DNA from: Geothrix rubra
GTDB taxonomy: Bacteria > Acidobacteriota > Holophagae > Holophagales > Holophagaceae
Direction: 5' to 3'
DNA: 64,000 bases
NCBI RefSeq assembly: GCF_030268065.1
Contig: NZ_BSDD01000005.1
Span: 250,156 to 314,155 of the forward strand
Positions 7,450 to 15,109 of this stretch are shown piece by piece. Every line of letters starts with the position of its first letter. The first letter of the stretch is position 1. The notes under the pieces were generated by a model, which was not told the origin of the DNA, ran no database searches, and saw only the letters and a list, made by a program, of their open reading frames with translations. Made by a program: the position numbers and the translations under genes.

Positions 7450-8859
7450 TTAGCGCACGGCCAGGCGGAGCGCCTCCCACAGCGCCTCCACATGCCGCCG
7501 CTCGGTGGTCTCGGCGCCGATGCTCACGCGGAGCATCTGGGTGCCCTTGAGGACGGAGGGGGTCAGGTAGGCCTTCCCGCCCTCGTTCACGCGGCGGGCG
7601 AGTTCCAGGTTGTGGGCGGCGAGCGCCGCCTCGTCCAGGCCGGGCTTCACGTGGCGGAGGCACACGGTCTGCAGGGGCACGGGCGCCAGGCGCTCCCAGT
7701 CCGGGGCGGCGTCCACCTGGGCCTTCAGCCACTGGGCGTTCTCCAGGTCGCGGCGCAGGCGGGCCTGCAGGCCCGCCACGCCCACGTCCACGAGGTAGAA
7801 CCACAGCTTGAGCGCCCGGAAGCGGCGGCCCAGCTGGATGTGCCAATCGCGGAAGTTGCTCACCTGGCCGTCCTGGGCGGTGCGCAGGTAGCTGGGGTTG
7901 GTGCTCATCACGCGGATGAGGTGCTGGGGATCGCGCACGTAGTAGGCGCTGAGGTCGAAGCCCACGCCCATCCACTTGTGGGGGTTGAAGACGAGGCTGT
8001 CGGCACGCTCGACGCCCTCCCACATCCAGCGGCACTCCGGCAGCACCATGGCCGTGCCCGCCAGGGCCGCGTCCACGTGGAGCCACATCCCGTGCTTTTC
8101 CGCGAGGTCGGCCATGGCCGCCACGGGATCCAGCGCCGTGGTGCCCGTGGTGCCCACGGCCGCCACGAGGGCGCAGGGGCGCAGGCCGATCTCCACGTCC
8201 TTGTCGATGGCCGCCTGCAGCCGGTCCAGGCGGAGCGCGTGGTTCTCGTCCGTGGGGATGAGGCGCAGGAAGCTGCGGCCGAAGCCCGCCAGCAGCGCGG
8301 CCTTCTCGATGGAGCTGTGGCCCTGGTCCGAGGCATAGACCACGAGGGGTGCCTCGCCACTCTGGAGTCCTTCCGTGTTCTGCGCGTAGCCCGACACCTT
8401 CTCCCGGGCGCAGAGCAGGGCGGTGAAGGTGGCGGTGCTGGCGGTGTCGTGGATGACGCCCGTGAAGGCAGGGCTCAGGCCCACCATCTGGCGCAGCCAG
8501 TCCATGACGACCTCTTCGACCTCCGTGGCGGCCGGGCTGGTCTGCCAGCTCATGCCCTGGGCCCCCAGGCCCGAGGCCGCCAGGTCGCCGAGGATCGAGG
8601 CGTAGCTGGTGTTGCTGGGGAAGTAGGCGAAGAAGGAGGGATGGTTCCAGTGGGTGATGCCCGGCAGCACGTCCCGCTCCAGGGCCGCCAGGGCCTGGGC
8701 CATGCGCCCGCCGTGGAGGGGTGGATGGTCGGGGAAGGCGGCCCGGATCTCGCCGGGTCTCGCCTGGCTCATCACCGGGAGGCGCTCAAGGTTCTCGCGG
8801 TAATCCGCGATCCAGTCCACGAGCTGGTATCCGAGGCGGCGGAATTCTTGGGCGTCCAT
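7450..8859 (-). CDS. Group II PLP-dependent amino-acid decarboxylase
   Basis: 469 residues, the usual length for aromatic-L-amino-acid/tyrosine decarboxylase-like enzymes. His181 (DQGHSS) stacks on the cofactor, HVDAA (261-265) supplies the Asp that binds the pyridine nitrogen, and FNPHKWMG places the Schiff-base Lys at 295. The N-terminal segment has the family's PSFFAYFPSNTSYAS region (74-88), which shapes the substrate pocket. The start at 8859 is supported by GGAG 5 bases upstream; the frame continues further but without coding character. It releases CO2 from an amino acid, probably aromatic, giving an amine. It lies 34 bases downstream of an exported carbonic anhydrase gene on the same strand, so the two may be co-transcribed. 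A fragment of a homologue lies at 5381-5475. Confidence 0.9.
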   Translation of the reverse strand: MDAQEFRRLGYQLVDWIADYRENLERLPVMSQARPGEIRAAFPDHPPLHGGRMAQALAALERDVLPGITHWNHPSFFAYFPSNTSYASILGDLAASGLGAQGMSWQTSPAATEVEEVVMDWLRQMVGLSPAFTGVIHDTASTATFTALLCAREKVSGYAQNTEGLQSGEAPLVVYASDQGHSSIEKAALLAGFGRSFLRLIPTDENHALRLDRLQAAIDKDVEIGLRPCALVAAVGTTGTTALDPVAAMADLAEKHGMWLHVDAALAGTAMVLPECRWMWEGVERADSLVFNPHKWMGVGFDLSAYYVRDPQHLIRVMSTNPSYLRTAQDGQVSNFRDWHIQLGRRFRALKLWFYLVDVGVAGLQARLRRDLENAQWLKAQVDAAPDWERLAPVPLQTVCLRHVKPGLDEAALAAHNLELARRVNEGGKAYLTPSVLKGTQMLRVSIGAETTERRHVEALWEALRLAVR

Positions 8860-8893
8860 CGCTCCAGTGTGCCGCCATTCCTGCGGTGCGGCT

Positions 8894-9652
8894 TCAGGGA
8901 TGTTCGACCTCCGCGGCGGAAGTGAGGGGCTGCAGGAGCTGGACCTTCCCGGTGTCGAGGTGGTAGAGGGCGGGCAGGATCCTGAGCCTGCCCTCGGCCG
9001 TCCGCTCCCGGAGGAGGTTCGACCGGTCCAGGAGCGCCTGGGCCTGGCGTTGGGCATTGCTCGCCTCGAGGCGGGTGCCGTAGGCCGCCGCGTCCTCGTC
9101 GGGGGCTTCCGGGGTGCTCTCCAGGAGGCCCGCCATGCCGGCCTGGAGGGCCCACAGGTTGCCGGGCAGCGGCCTGCCCCGGGCCTCCCGCACAGCCTTC
9201 ACCGCCCCGCAGCCCGTGTGGCCCATCACCACGATCACCTTCGAGCCCAGGTGCTCCACGGCGTACTCGGCGGAGGCGAGGCCCTGGAGGTCAGGGGCGT
9301 TGCCCGCCTCGCGGATGGTGAAGAGGCGACCGGGCTCCTGGTCGAAGACGAAGGCGTCAGGCACCCGGCTGTCCGAGCAGGTGATGACCACGGCGAAGGG
9401 CTGCTGGCCCTTCACCAGCGCGGCGCGAAGGGCGGCATCGCGGCCCGTGTCCACGGTCCGCACCCGCTTTCCGGCGGCAAAGCGTCCGTTGCCGGCGAGG
9501 AGTTCCTCCAGGGCCGCGCGGGGGGTGTCGGGCACCCCGGCAGGAGGGGCGGTGACGAGGCGGATGGCGGGAACCGGGGGACTGGTGGAGGGAGGGGCCT
9601 GGGCCGTCAGCGGTAGGGCGGCCACGACAAGGAGGAGGGACAGGCTGCGCAT
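8894..9652 (-). CDS. Exported beta-class carbonic anhydrase
   Basis: 252 residues, starting MRSLSLLLVVAALPLTAQA, a clear signal peptide cleaved after about residue 19. The mature protein carries the complete beta-class zinc site: Cys92 and the Asp94/Arg96 dyad in TCSDSRV, then His145 and Cys148 in GHTGCG. It interconverts CO2 and bicarbonate, here in the periplasm or outside the cell. I chose the ATG at 9652 because GGAG is 6 bases upstream and the signal peptide begins there; the longer frame to 10168 is antisense to OsmC. The PLP decarboxylase follows 34 bases downstream, so a CO2-producing and a CO2-hydrating enzyme share a transcription unit, though in different compartments. Confidence 0.92.
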   Translation of the reverse strand: MRSLSLLLVVAALPLTAQAPPSTSPPVPAIRLVTAPPAGVPDTPRAALEELLAGNGRFAAGKRVRTVDTGRDAALRAALVKGQQPFAVVITCSDSRVPDAFVFDQEPGRLFTIREAGNAPDLQGLASAEYAVEHLGSKVIVVMGHTGCGAVKAVREARGRPLPGNLWALQAGMAGLLESTPEAPDEDAAAYGTRLEASNAQRQAQALLDRSNLLRERTAEGRLRILPALYHLDTGKVQLLQPLTSAAEVEHP

Positions 9653-9686
9653 GGGGGCTCCGTGGATGCCCCCGTACCGAGCGATC

Positions 9687-9737
9687 GAAGGCGCCTGGGG
9701 TTTAAATCCCATCGAGGTTGGGTAAGACGGCGCCTTC
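9687..9737. repeat. Inverted repeat in the divergent carbonic anhydrase/osmC intergenic region
   Basis: GAAGGCGCC (9687-9695) is mirrored by GGCGCCTTC (9729-9737). The 33-base centre contains TGGGGTTTAAATCCCA, itself partly palindromic. It lies between two divergent genes, so it could be an operator or a transcript hairpin. No function is shown. Confidence 0.4.
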
Positions 9738-9808
9738 CAGTGGCCTGCAGGCTGGTGTGGGCGGGGCCCAGGCGGCGACAATGGGGGTCCGGTTCTAGGA
9801 GCGGCTTC

Positions 9809-10207
9809 ATGGAAATGGTCATCGACTTCCCCGGCGGCGCCCGGGTCGACGCGCACTTCGGCCCCTACACGGTGATGACGGACCAGCCGCCCCAGGGTGG
9901 GGGCGAGGGCTCGGCCCCCACGCCCTTCGCGCTGTTCCAGGCCTCCCTGGGCACCTGCGCAGGCATCTATGTGCTGGGCTTCTGCCGTCAGCGGGGCCTG
10001 CCCACGGAGGGGATCCGGCTGACGCAGCGCACCGTCCCCGAGCCAGGCACAGGCATGGTGGGACGCATCGAACTGGACATCGAGGTGCCGCCCGGCTTCC
10101 CGGAGAAGTACCACGAGGCCCTGGTGCGGGCGGCCAGCCAGTGCGCGGTGAAGAAGCACCTCGAGCACCCCCCCGCCTTCGACGTCCGGACGGTGGTCAA
10201 GGCGTAG
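9809..10207 (+). CDS. OsmC/Ohr family peroxiredoxin-like protein
   Basis: 132 residues, a typical compact OsmC-fold protein. The two redox positions are present: Cys50 in the SLGTCAG helix and Cys112 in ASQCAVKKHL, near the usual SP/C-xVxxTL motif. An extra Cys59 is also seen. Family members reduce organic hydroperoxides with thiol donors, while some are YhfA-like with uncertain substrates. This one has a long glycine-rich loop (residues 29-35), so I do not name it Ohr. AGGAG at 9797-9801 fixes the ATG at 9809. It is divergent from carbonic anhydrase and convergent with the following unknown gene, 7 bases apart. Confidence 0.85.
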   Translation: MEMVIDFPGGARVDAHFGPYTVMTDQPPQGGGEGSAPTPFALFQASLGTCAGIYVLGFCRQRGLPTEGIRLTQRTVPEPGTGMVGRIELDIEVPPGFPEKYHEALVRAASQCAVKKHLEHPPAFDVRTVVKA

Positions 10208-10214
10208 CCGCGGC

Positions 10215-10955
10215 TCAGGCGAGGTGGAGGGTCACCACCGACTTCCGCTGGCCACGCTCCCCGCCGCCGGAGCCGGAACTCTCCTTCGTGTGCTGGACGA
10301 CCACCAGGCGGCCGCCCGAGCGGGCGAACTGGAAGGCTTCCCGCTCCTGCTGCTCGAAGGAGATGACCAGGAAGGCGCGGCCCTTGAGGTGGACCTGCGT
10401 CTCGGCGGCCAGGGGAAGGCCGTCGGCGCCCAGCCAGACCTGGGCGGACGCCTCCATCTCCTTGACGTACTTCCGGTCCTGCCTGGACAACCTGGGGCTG
10501 ATCTTCAGGCGGAGAAGACGGGCTGGCCTACCCTGCCAGGTGTCCTCCCGGGCCTCGACGAGCTGGGCCTGATCGAGGGTGCGGAGCAGCGCCTCGGACC
10601 CGTGGAGGGCATCGCGGACCGTCAGGGCCCTGAGTCCCTCCAGGGCCTGCCGCGTGGCGGCCTTGGCCTCCGGGTCCGTGGCCTGGGCCTGGGCCTCGCG
10701 CGCCGCGGCCTTCAGCAGATCGGGGGCCCAGGACATCCGGAGCCCCTGGGGGCCGTCCTCCACGGTGGCTGCTGCCCGCCCTTCCGTGACGATGGGCTGC
10801 TTGTCGTCGCCCTGGCGGCTCCAGAACTGGTACTCGACGCTCGCCTTCACCGGGGACTGGCTGTCCAGGCGGGCGAGGGCATCCCTGAGGTCACCGAGGG
10901 CGTCCGCACGGAGCAGGGTCCCGAGCAGGAGCAGGGAGAGCAGGCGGAGCGTCAT
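10215..10955 (-). CDS. Exported protein of unknown function
   Basis: 246 residues with an N-terminal signal sequence (MTLRLLSLLLLGTLLRADA). The rest is hydrophilic and has no transmembrane span. It consists of an N-terminal beta-rich part (VKASVEYQFW), a helical middle rich in Ala and charged residues, and a C-terminal beta-rich region. The last 30 residues have a Ser/Gly/Glu-rich segment (ESSGSGGGERGQ). The alternation loosely recalls LolA/LolB or outer-membrane lipoprotein-sorting folds, but there is no motif to prove it. It is probably periplasmic. It lies upstream of nothing on its strand and 68 bases from the degenerate permease tail, so its link to the ABC genes at 11.2-15 kb is unclear. 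Confidence 0.7.
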   Translation of the reverse strand: MTLRLLSLLLLGTLLRADALGDLRDALARLDSQSPVKASVEYQFWSRQGDDKQPIVTEGRAAATVEDGPQGLRMSWAPDLLKAAAREAQAQATDPEAKAATRQALEGLRALTVRDALHGSEALLRTLDQAQLVEAREDTWQGRPARLLRLKISPRLSRQDRKYVKEMEASAQVWLGADGLPLAAETQVHLKGRAFLVISFEQQEREAFQFARSGGRLVVVQHTKESSGSGGGERGQRKSVVTLHLA

Positions 10956-11022
10956 GGGGGCCTCGGGAAGGGGGACAGCCAGGGAATGCCGCGTCCCGGA
11001 ACGGGGTTCCCGAAAGGAGGAC

Positions 11023-11207
11023 GCTACTCGTAGCGGAGGGCCTCGATGGGGTCCTGGCTGGCGGCTTTCAGGGCGGGCCGCGGGACCCGCTCCGCGAGCC
11101 AGGGGCGAGCGGGAGGAGGCGCCGGGGGCGCCTCCGTTCGCGGGGGAGCAGGCGCCGTGCGCGAGCAGGGCGAGCGCCCAGGCGCTGGCCCACAGGGGCG
11201 GGTGCGG
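11023..11207 (-). pseudogene. Duplicated 3' tail of a MacB-like permease gene
   Basis: The 57 bases at 11023-11079 are identical to 11208-11264, which is the 3' end of the intact permease gene. Both encode PALKAASQDPIEALRYE plus stop. The roughly 128 bases between them read in one minus-strand frame as a degraded permease-like end (PPLWASAWALALL, comparable to the last membrane helix region of such permeases). They also contain a perfect hairpin, GAGGCGCC-GGG-GGCGCCTC. This is either a partial tandem duplication or the remains of a third permease gene whose tail was homogenised by gene conversion. Confidence 0.75.
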
Positions 11208-11208
11208 G

Positions 11209-12501
11209 CTACTCGTAGCGGAGGGCCTCGATGGGGTCCTGGCTGGCGGCTTTCAGGGCGGGCCACAGCCCGAACACCAGCCCGATGGCGGTGCTGACGC
11301 CGAAGCCGAGGGCCACGCTCCACAGCGGCGCCGCGGCGGGGAAGTCGAAGACGAGGCGCACGAGCATGGCGATGCCGAGGCCCAGGGCGATGCCCACGGC
11401 GCCGCCCACGCCCGTGAGGCTGATGGCCTCCACGAGGAACTGCATGGCGATGTCCTTGCGGGTGGCGCCCAGCGCCTTCCGCACGCCGATCTCCCGGGTG
11501 CGCTCGGTGACGCTGACCAGCATGATGTTCATGACGCCCACCCCGCCCACCAGCAGGGCGATGGCGGCGATGAGGATCATGGCCCCGGCGATGCCGCCGG
11601 TGATCTGCTGGAAGGTCTTCAGCTGGGCCTCGCTGGTGAAGATGGCGAAGTCGTTGGGCTGGTTCGCCCGCAAGCCCCGGCGGGCGCGGAGGATGGCCAC
11701 CTCCTGGTCCATCATGTCGTACATCCGCTTGGGGTCCTTGGGCACGGTGGCGATGTGGATGGTGTCCCCGCCGCCATTCTTCACCTGCGGGAACATCTCG
11801 TCGAAGGTGCTGATGGGGATGAGCAGGATGTTGTCCGCGTCCCCGCCCAGGAAGCTGCCCTTCTTCTCCAGGAGGCCGATGACGGTGAAGCTGTTCCCGT
11901 TGACGAGCACCGGGCGCCCGATGGGATCCCGCTTCCCGAAGAGGGCCTCGGCGGTCTGGGGGCCGATGACGCAGGTGCGCGAGGCGTGCGTCACGTCCGC
12001 ATCCACGAAGAACCGGCCGTCCTGGACGAAGGCGTTGTTGGAGGGGGCGTAGTCGGGATTGGTGCCCACGAAGGTGGGGCCGTTGGCCTCCTGGCCTTCG
12101 GGGGTCTTGATGCTGAGGTTCGCCGCGTCCGGCCCCCGGAGGTAGCGCTCCTGGGACACCGAGGCGGCCAGGGTGGCGGTGAGCTTGAGGGCCTCGGCAT
12201 CGGCGATGGTGAGGTCCCGCCGCCGCTTCTGGTCCTCGGGCAGGCGGCCGTCCCCCCCGAACCGGGGCTCGTACTTCTGGAACTGCACCAAGGTGGTGCC
12301 GAAGCTGGAGAAGCTGTCGGTCACGGCGGCGTTGAAGCCCGAGACGAAGCTCACCATGGCGATGACCGTGGCCACGCCGGCGACGATGCCCAGCAGGGTG
12401 AGGAAGCTCCGCAGCTTCTGGGCCACCATGGCCCGGAGGGCGAACCGGATGTTCTCCCGACCGATGCCCCGGAATCCGATCCGCTTGACGCGATCCGCCA
12501 T
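11209..12501 (-). CDS. MacB-type ABC transporter permease (FtsX fold)
   Basis: 430 residues with the MacB arrangement: an N-terminal cytoplasmic segment, TM1 around residues 30-55, a large periplasmic MacB_PCD-like domain (to about 290), then three TM helices with an FtsX core. The region VGGVGVMNIMLVSVTERTREIGVRKALGA is the strongly conserved signature joining TM2 to the coupling helix. The protein ends DPIEALRYE, also typical. It has no nucleotide-binding domain, so it must pair with a separate ATPase. It follows the second permease by 3 bases and the adaptor gene above that, forming an adaptor-permease-permease operon. No ATPase is encoded there. The last 57 bases are duplicated downstream. 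Confidence 0.9.
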   Translation of the reverse strand: MADRVKRIGFRGIGRENIRFALRAMVAQKLRSFLTLLGIVAGVATVIAMVSFVSGFNAAVTDSFSSFGTTLVQFQKYEPRFGGDGRLPEDQKRRRDLTIADAEALKLTATLAASVSQERYLRGPDAANLSIKTPEGQEANGPTFVGTNPDYAPSNNAFVQDGRFFVDADVTHASRTCVIGPQTAEALFGKRDPIGRPVLVNGNSFTVIGLLEKKGSFLGGDADNILLIPISTFDEMFPQVKNGGGDTIHIATVPKDPKRMYDMMDQEVAILRARRGLRANQPNDFAIFTSEAQLKTFQQITGGIAGAMILIAAIALLVGGVGVMNIMLVSVTERTREIGVRKALGATRKDIAMQFLVEAISLTGVGGAVGIALGLGIAMLVRLVFDFPAAAPLWSVALGFGVSTAIGLVFGLWPALKAASQDPIEALRYE

Positions 12502-12504
12502 GGC

Positions 12505-13731
12505 CTACTCCGCCCGGATGGCGTCGATGACGACGAGGTTGGAGGCCCGGAAGGCAGGCAGGAAGCCCGCCGCCAGGCCCACGAGGGTGCTCAGGCCGAT
12601 GCCCGTGAGCACGATGGGGAGCGTGATCTGGGCGGGAAATCCTGCCATGGCCCGCACGGTCCAGGCCCCGATGGCACCGATGAGCACGCCGATGACGCCG
12701 CCTGCCGCGGAGAGGAGAGCCGCCTCCAGCAGGAACTGCCGCCGGATGTCGCGCTTGCGGGCCCCCAGGGCCATGCGGACGCCGATCTCCTGGGTGCGCT
12801 CCACGACGCTCACCAGCATGATGTTCATGATCACGATGCCGCCCACCCCGAGGCTCACGCTGGAGATCAGCATCAGCAGCACGAAGGCGGCGCTGCTGAT
12901 GGTCTTCCAGAGCAGCTGGAGGCTCTCCTGGGTGATGAGGCCGAAGGGATCGGGGCTGCGGAAGCTGGTGTGCCGCATGGCCCGGAACAGGGCCCGCACC
13001 TCGTCCATGGAGGCGTCGAGGCCCTCCACGCCGTGCCGGGCCTTGATCTGCAGCTCCAGGCTCTCGTTGGCGGCCATGAAGTTCTTCCGGTAGACCTGGA
13101 GGGGGATGTAGATGCGGCCGTCCTGGTTGAAGCCGATGCTGCGGCCCTGTTTCGGCATGAGGCCGATGACGCGGAAGGGGAGCCCCCGGATGAGCATGGT
13201 GCGCCCGATGGGATCCAGGTGGGGGAACAGCTCCTCCCGCGTATCGGAGCCGATGACGGCCACGTTCTGGGCCGCCTGGTCCTCGTTTTCGGAGAAGTAG
13301 CGCCCGGATTCGAAATCGAGGTTGAAGAGGTCCGCGAAGTTGGGGGTGGTCCCGATGACGGCGATGCTGTCGAGGTGCTTGTTCTCGTAGCTCACCGGCA
13401 TGCCGTTCCCGGCGGCGGCGGAGACCTGGGAGGACTCCTGGAGGATGCCGCTGGAGAGCCGCTCGTACTCCTGGTAGGTGATGGGCGGGCGCTTGAGGGC
13501 GTCGAGGAACTCCTTGCGGCTGCGGATGATCCCGAACTTCTCGACGAGGTACACGTCCGGCGCCAGGACGATGATCTTCTCCTTCACGTAGGTGTTCAGG
13601 CCGGAGATCACGCCCACCACGGCGACGATGGTGGCCACGCCGATGATGACGCCCAGCAGCGTGAGGAAGCTGCGGAGGGTGTGGGCCCGGATGGCCCGGA
13701 GGGCCACCCGGAGGAGTTCCTGGGGGTTCAT
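12505..13731 (-). CDS. MacB-type ABC transporter permease (FtsX fold)
   Basis: 408 residues, a paralogue of the next gene in the operon. TM1 is near residues 20-45 (SFLTLLGVIIGVATIVAVVG), the periplasmic MacB_PCD-like domain follows, and the C-terminal half has the FtsX signature GVGGIVIMNIMLVSVVERTQ and EIGVRMALGA before two final helices. Like its partner it lacks an ATP-binding domain. Two different permeases after one adaptor suggests a heterodimeric exporter. The ATG lies 2 bases after the adaptor stop, so translation is coupled. Such systems export antibiotics, lipoproteins, peptides or siderophores, and the substrate here is unknown. Confidence 0.9.
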   Translation of the reverse strand: MNPQELLRVALRAIRAHTLRSFLTLLGVIIGVATIVAVVGVISGLNTYVKEKIIVLAPDVYLVEKFGIIRSRKEFLDALKRPPITYQEYERLSSGILQESSQVSAAAGNGMPVSYENKHLDSIAVIGTTPNFADLFNLDFESGRYFSENEDQAAQNVAVIGSDTREELFPHLDPIGRTMLIRGLPFRVIGLMPKQGRSIGFNQDGRIYIPLQVYRKNFMAANESLELQIKARHGVEGLDASMDEVRALFRAMRHTSFRSPDPFGLITQESLQLLWKTISSAAFVLLMLISSVSLGVGGIVIMNIMLVSVVERTQEIGVRMALGARKRDIRRQFLLEAALLSAAGGVIGVLIGAIGAWTVRAMAGFPAQITLPIVLTGIGLSTLVGLAAGFLPAFRASNLVVIDAIRAE

Positions 13732-13733
13732 GG

Positions 13734-14960
13734 TCAGCTGCCCTGCTTGGCGTCGTCCTTCTTGCGGGTCTTGTCCACCCGCACGGCTTCGCCGCCCTTC
13801 AGCTCCCGGAGGGCCCGGTTGGGCCCGGTGATGAGGGTCTCGCCGCCCTTGAGGCCGGAGACCACTTCCACCGAGAGGTCACCCATGAGGCCGGTCTTCA
13901 CCGGGACGAATTTCGCCTTGCCGGCATCCATGAGGAACACACCCTCCTCCTCGCGGGGCGCGCCGGGCTTGAGGGGCTCGCCGGGCTTGGGCTTGATGTC
14001 CCGCATGACGAGGGCCTGGAAGGGGATGGCCAGGGCCTGGTCCCGGTGGCCCGTGAAGATGTCCGCTTGCACCGAGAGGCCGGGCTTGATGGTGGCCGGC
14101 GGATTCTTGATCCAGATCTTCACCTTGAACTTGGTGGCGTCGTTCACGCTGGTCTTGAGGATGGGGCTGCCGCCCACCTCGGTGACCTGGCCCTGGAAGA
14201 CCTGGTTCGGGTAGGCGTCGATGTGGATCTGGGCCTCCTGGCCCAGCTTCACCGTGGGGATCGAGGCCTCGTCGACCTCCATCTCGGCCTCGACCTTGCT
14301 CATGTCGGAGATGGTGAGCAGCACCGTGCCGGCCTGGTTCTGGATGCCTGGGACGGCGGTCTCCCCCAGCTCGATGCGGCGGGCGGTCACCACGCCGTCC
14401 ATGGGGGCGGTGATGGTGGAGTAGCCCAGGCTCACGTGGGACTGGTTCACGTTGGCCTTGGCCTGGGACATGCGCTCCTGGGCCGTCCTGCGGTCGGCCT
14501 GGGCGGTCTCCAGGGTGGTGCGGGCCCGCTCGAAATCGGCGGCGGAGATGATGCCGGCGTCGCGGTTGGCCTTGGCCCGCTCGAAGTCCGCCTTGGCCTG
14601 GGCCAGGGCGGCAGTGGCCGAATCCAACTGGGAACCCAGGGCCTTGAGGTTGGCCTGCATGGCGTCCGCGTTGGCCCGGGCGTTCCGGGGATCGATCTCC
14701 ATGAGGAACTGGCCCTTCTTGACCACGTCCCCCTCCTTCACGGCGAGGCGGGTGACCTGGCCGATCACGTTCGCGGAGATGTCCGCCTTGGTGACGGCCT
14801 GGACCTTGCCGTTGGCGCTCACCTTGGCCTGGAGGTTCTCCCGCCCCACGGTGGCCACCTGCACGGCCATGCCCTTGTCCCGCATGCCGGCGAGGCTCAG
14901 CCCGAGGACGAGGAGGACGACGAGGCCTCCGCCGAGGAACAACAGCTGCTTGCGCTTCAT
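13734..14960 (-). CDS. MacA/HlyD-type periplasmic adaptor protein
   Basis: 408 residues. An N-terminal membrane anchor (LLFLGGGLVVLLVLGLSLAG) is followed by a lipoyl/barrel-sandwich half, a long alpha-hairpin about 80-190 rich in Ala, Gln and charged residues (coiled coil), and then the second lipoyl half with PMDGVVTAR. Beta-barrel and membrane-proximal domains follow, ending in a Lys/Asp-rich tail. It bridges inner-membrane permeases to an outer-membrane channel. GGAGG lies 8 bases before ATG 14960. It is first in the operon with the two MacB-type permeases. The usual third partner, the ATPase, is not encoded in this operon; the nearest one (36327-37004) belongs to another complete system. 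Confidence 0.9.
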   Translation of the reverse strand: MKRKQLLFLGGGLVVLLVLGLSLAGMRDKGMAVQVATVGRENLQAKVSANGKVQAVTKADISANVIGQVTRLAVKEGDVVKKGQFLMEIDPRNARANADAMQANLKALGSQLDSATAALAQAKADFERAKANRDAGIISAADFERARTTLETAQADRRTAQERMSQAKANVNQSHVSLGYSTITAPMDGVVTARRIELGETAVPGIQNQAGTVLLTISDMSKVEAEMEVDEASIPTVKLGQEAQIHIDAYPNQVFQGQVTEVGGSPILKTSVNDATKFKVKIWIKNPPATIKPGLSVQADIFTGHRDQALAIPFQALVMRDIKPKPGEPLKPGAPREEEGVFLMDAGKAKFVPVKTGLMGDLSVEVVSGLKGGETLITGPNRALRELKGGEAVRVDKTRKKDDAKQGS

Positions 14961-15081
14961 GTCAAAGGCCTCCCGTGCGGGCGTATGATGCCCAGGCTTC
15001 GGGTCAGCGGGTCCAGTGGTTTAGTGGAACCCCGGGTCGTTAATGGAAAAGATTTCTATTGATCGAGGGGGTCGCTACTTG

Positions 15082-15098
15082 GAAAATGATTCTAAGTA
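15082..15098. promoter_or_regulatory. Fur-box-like sequence before the TonB receptor gene
   Basis: GAAAATGATTCTAAGTA matches the 19-bp Fur consensus (GATAATGATAATCATTATC) at about 13 of 17 aligned positions, including the ATGAT core. It ends at the ribosome binding site of the receptor gene, where a bound repressor would block expression. The match is directly visible; iron regulation is inferred from the kind of gene it precedes. Confidence 0.45.
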
Positions 15099-15109
15099 GG
15101 AGCAACCGC

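Noticed and set aside
9687-9737. Possible tRNA or structured RNA
   Set aside because: The arms do not form a cloverleaf and there is no T-loop or anticodon arm.
10579-14214. Plus-strand open frame of 1211 codons
   Set aside because: It lies opposite the two permeases and the adaptor, each with clear motifs, and has no recognisable domain.
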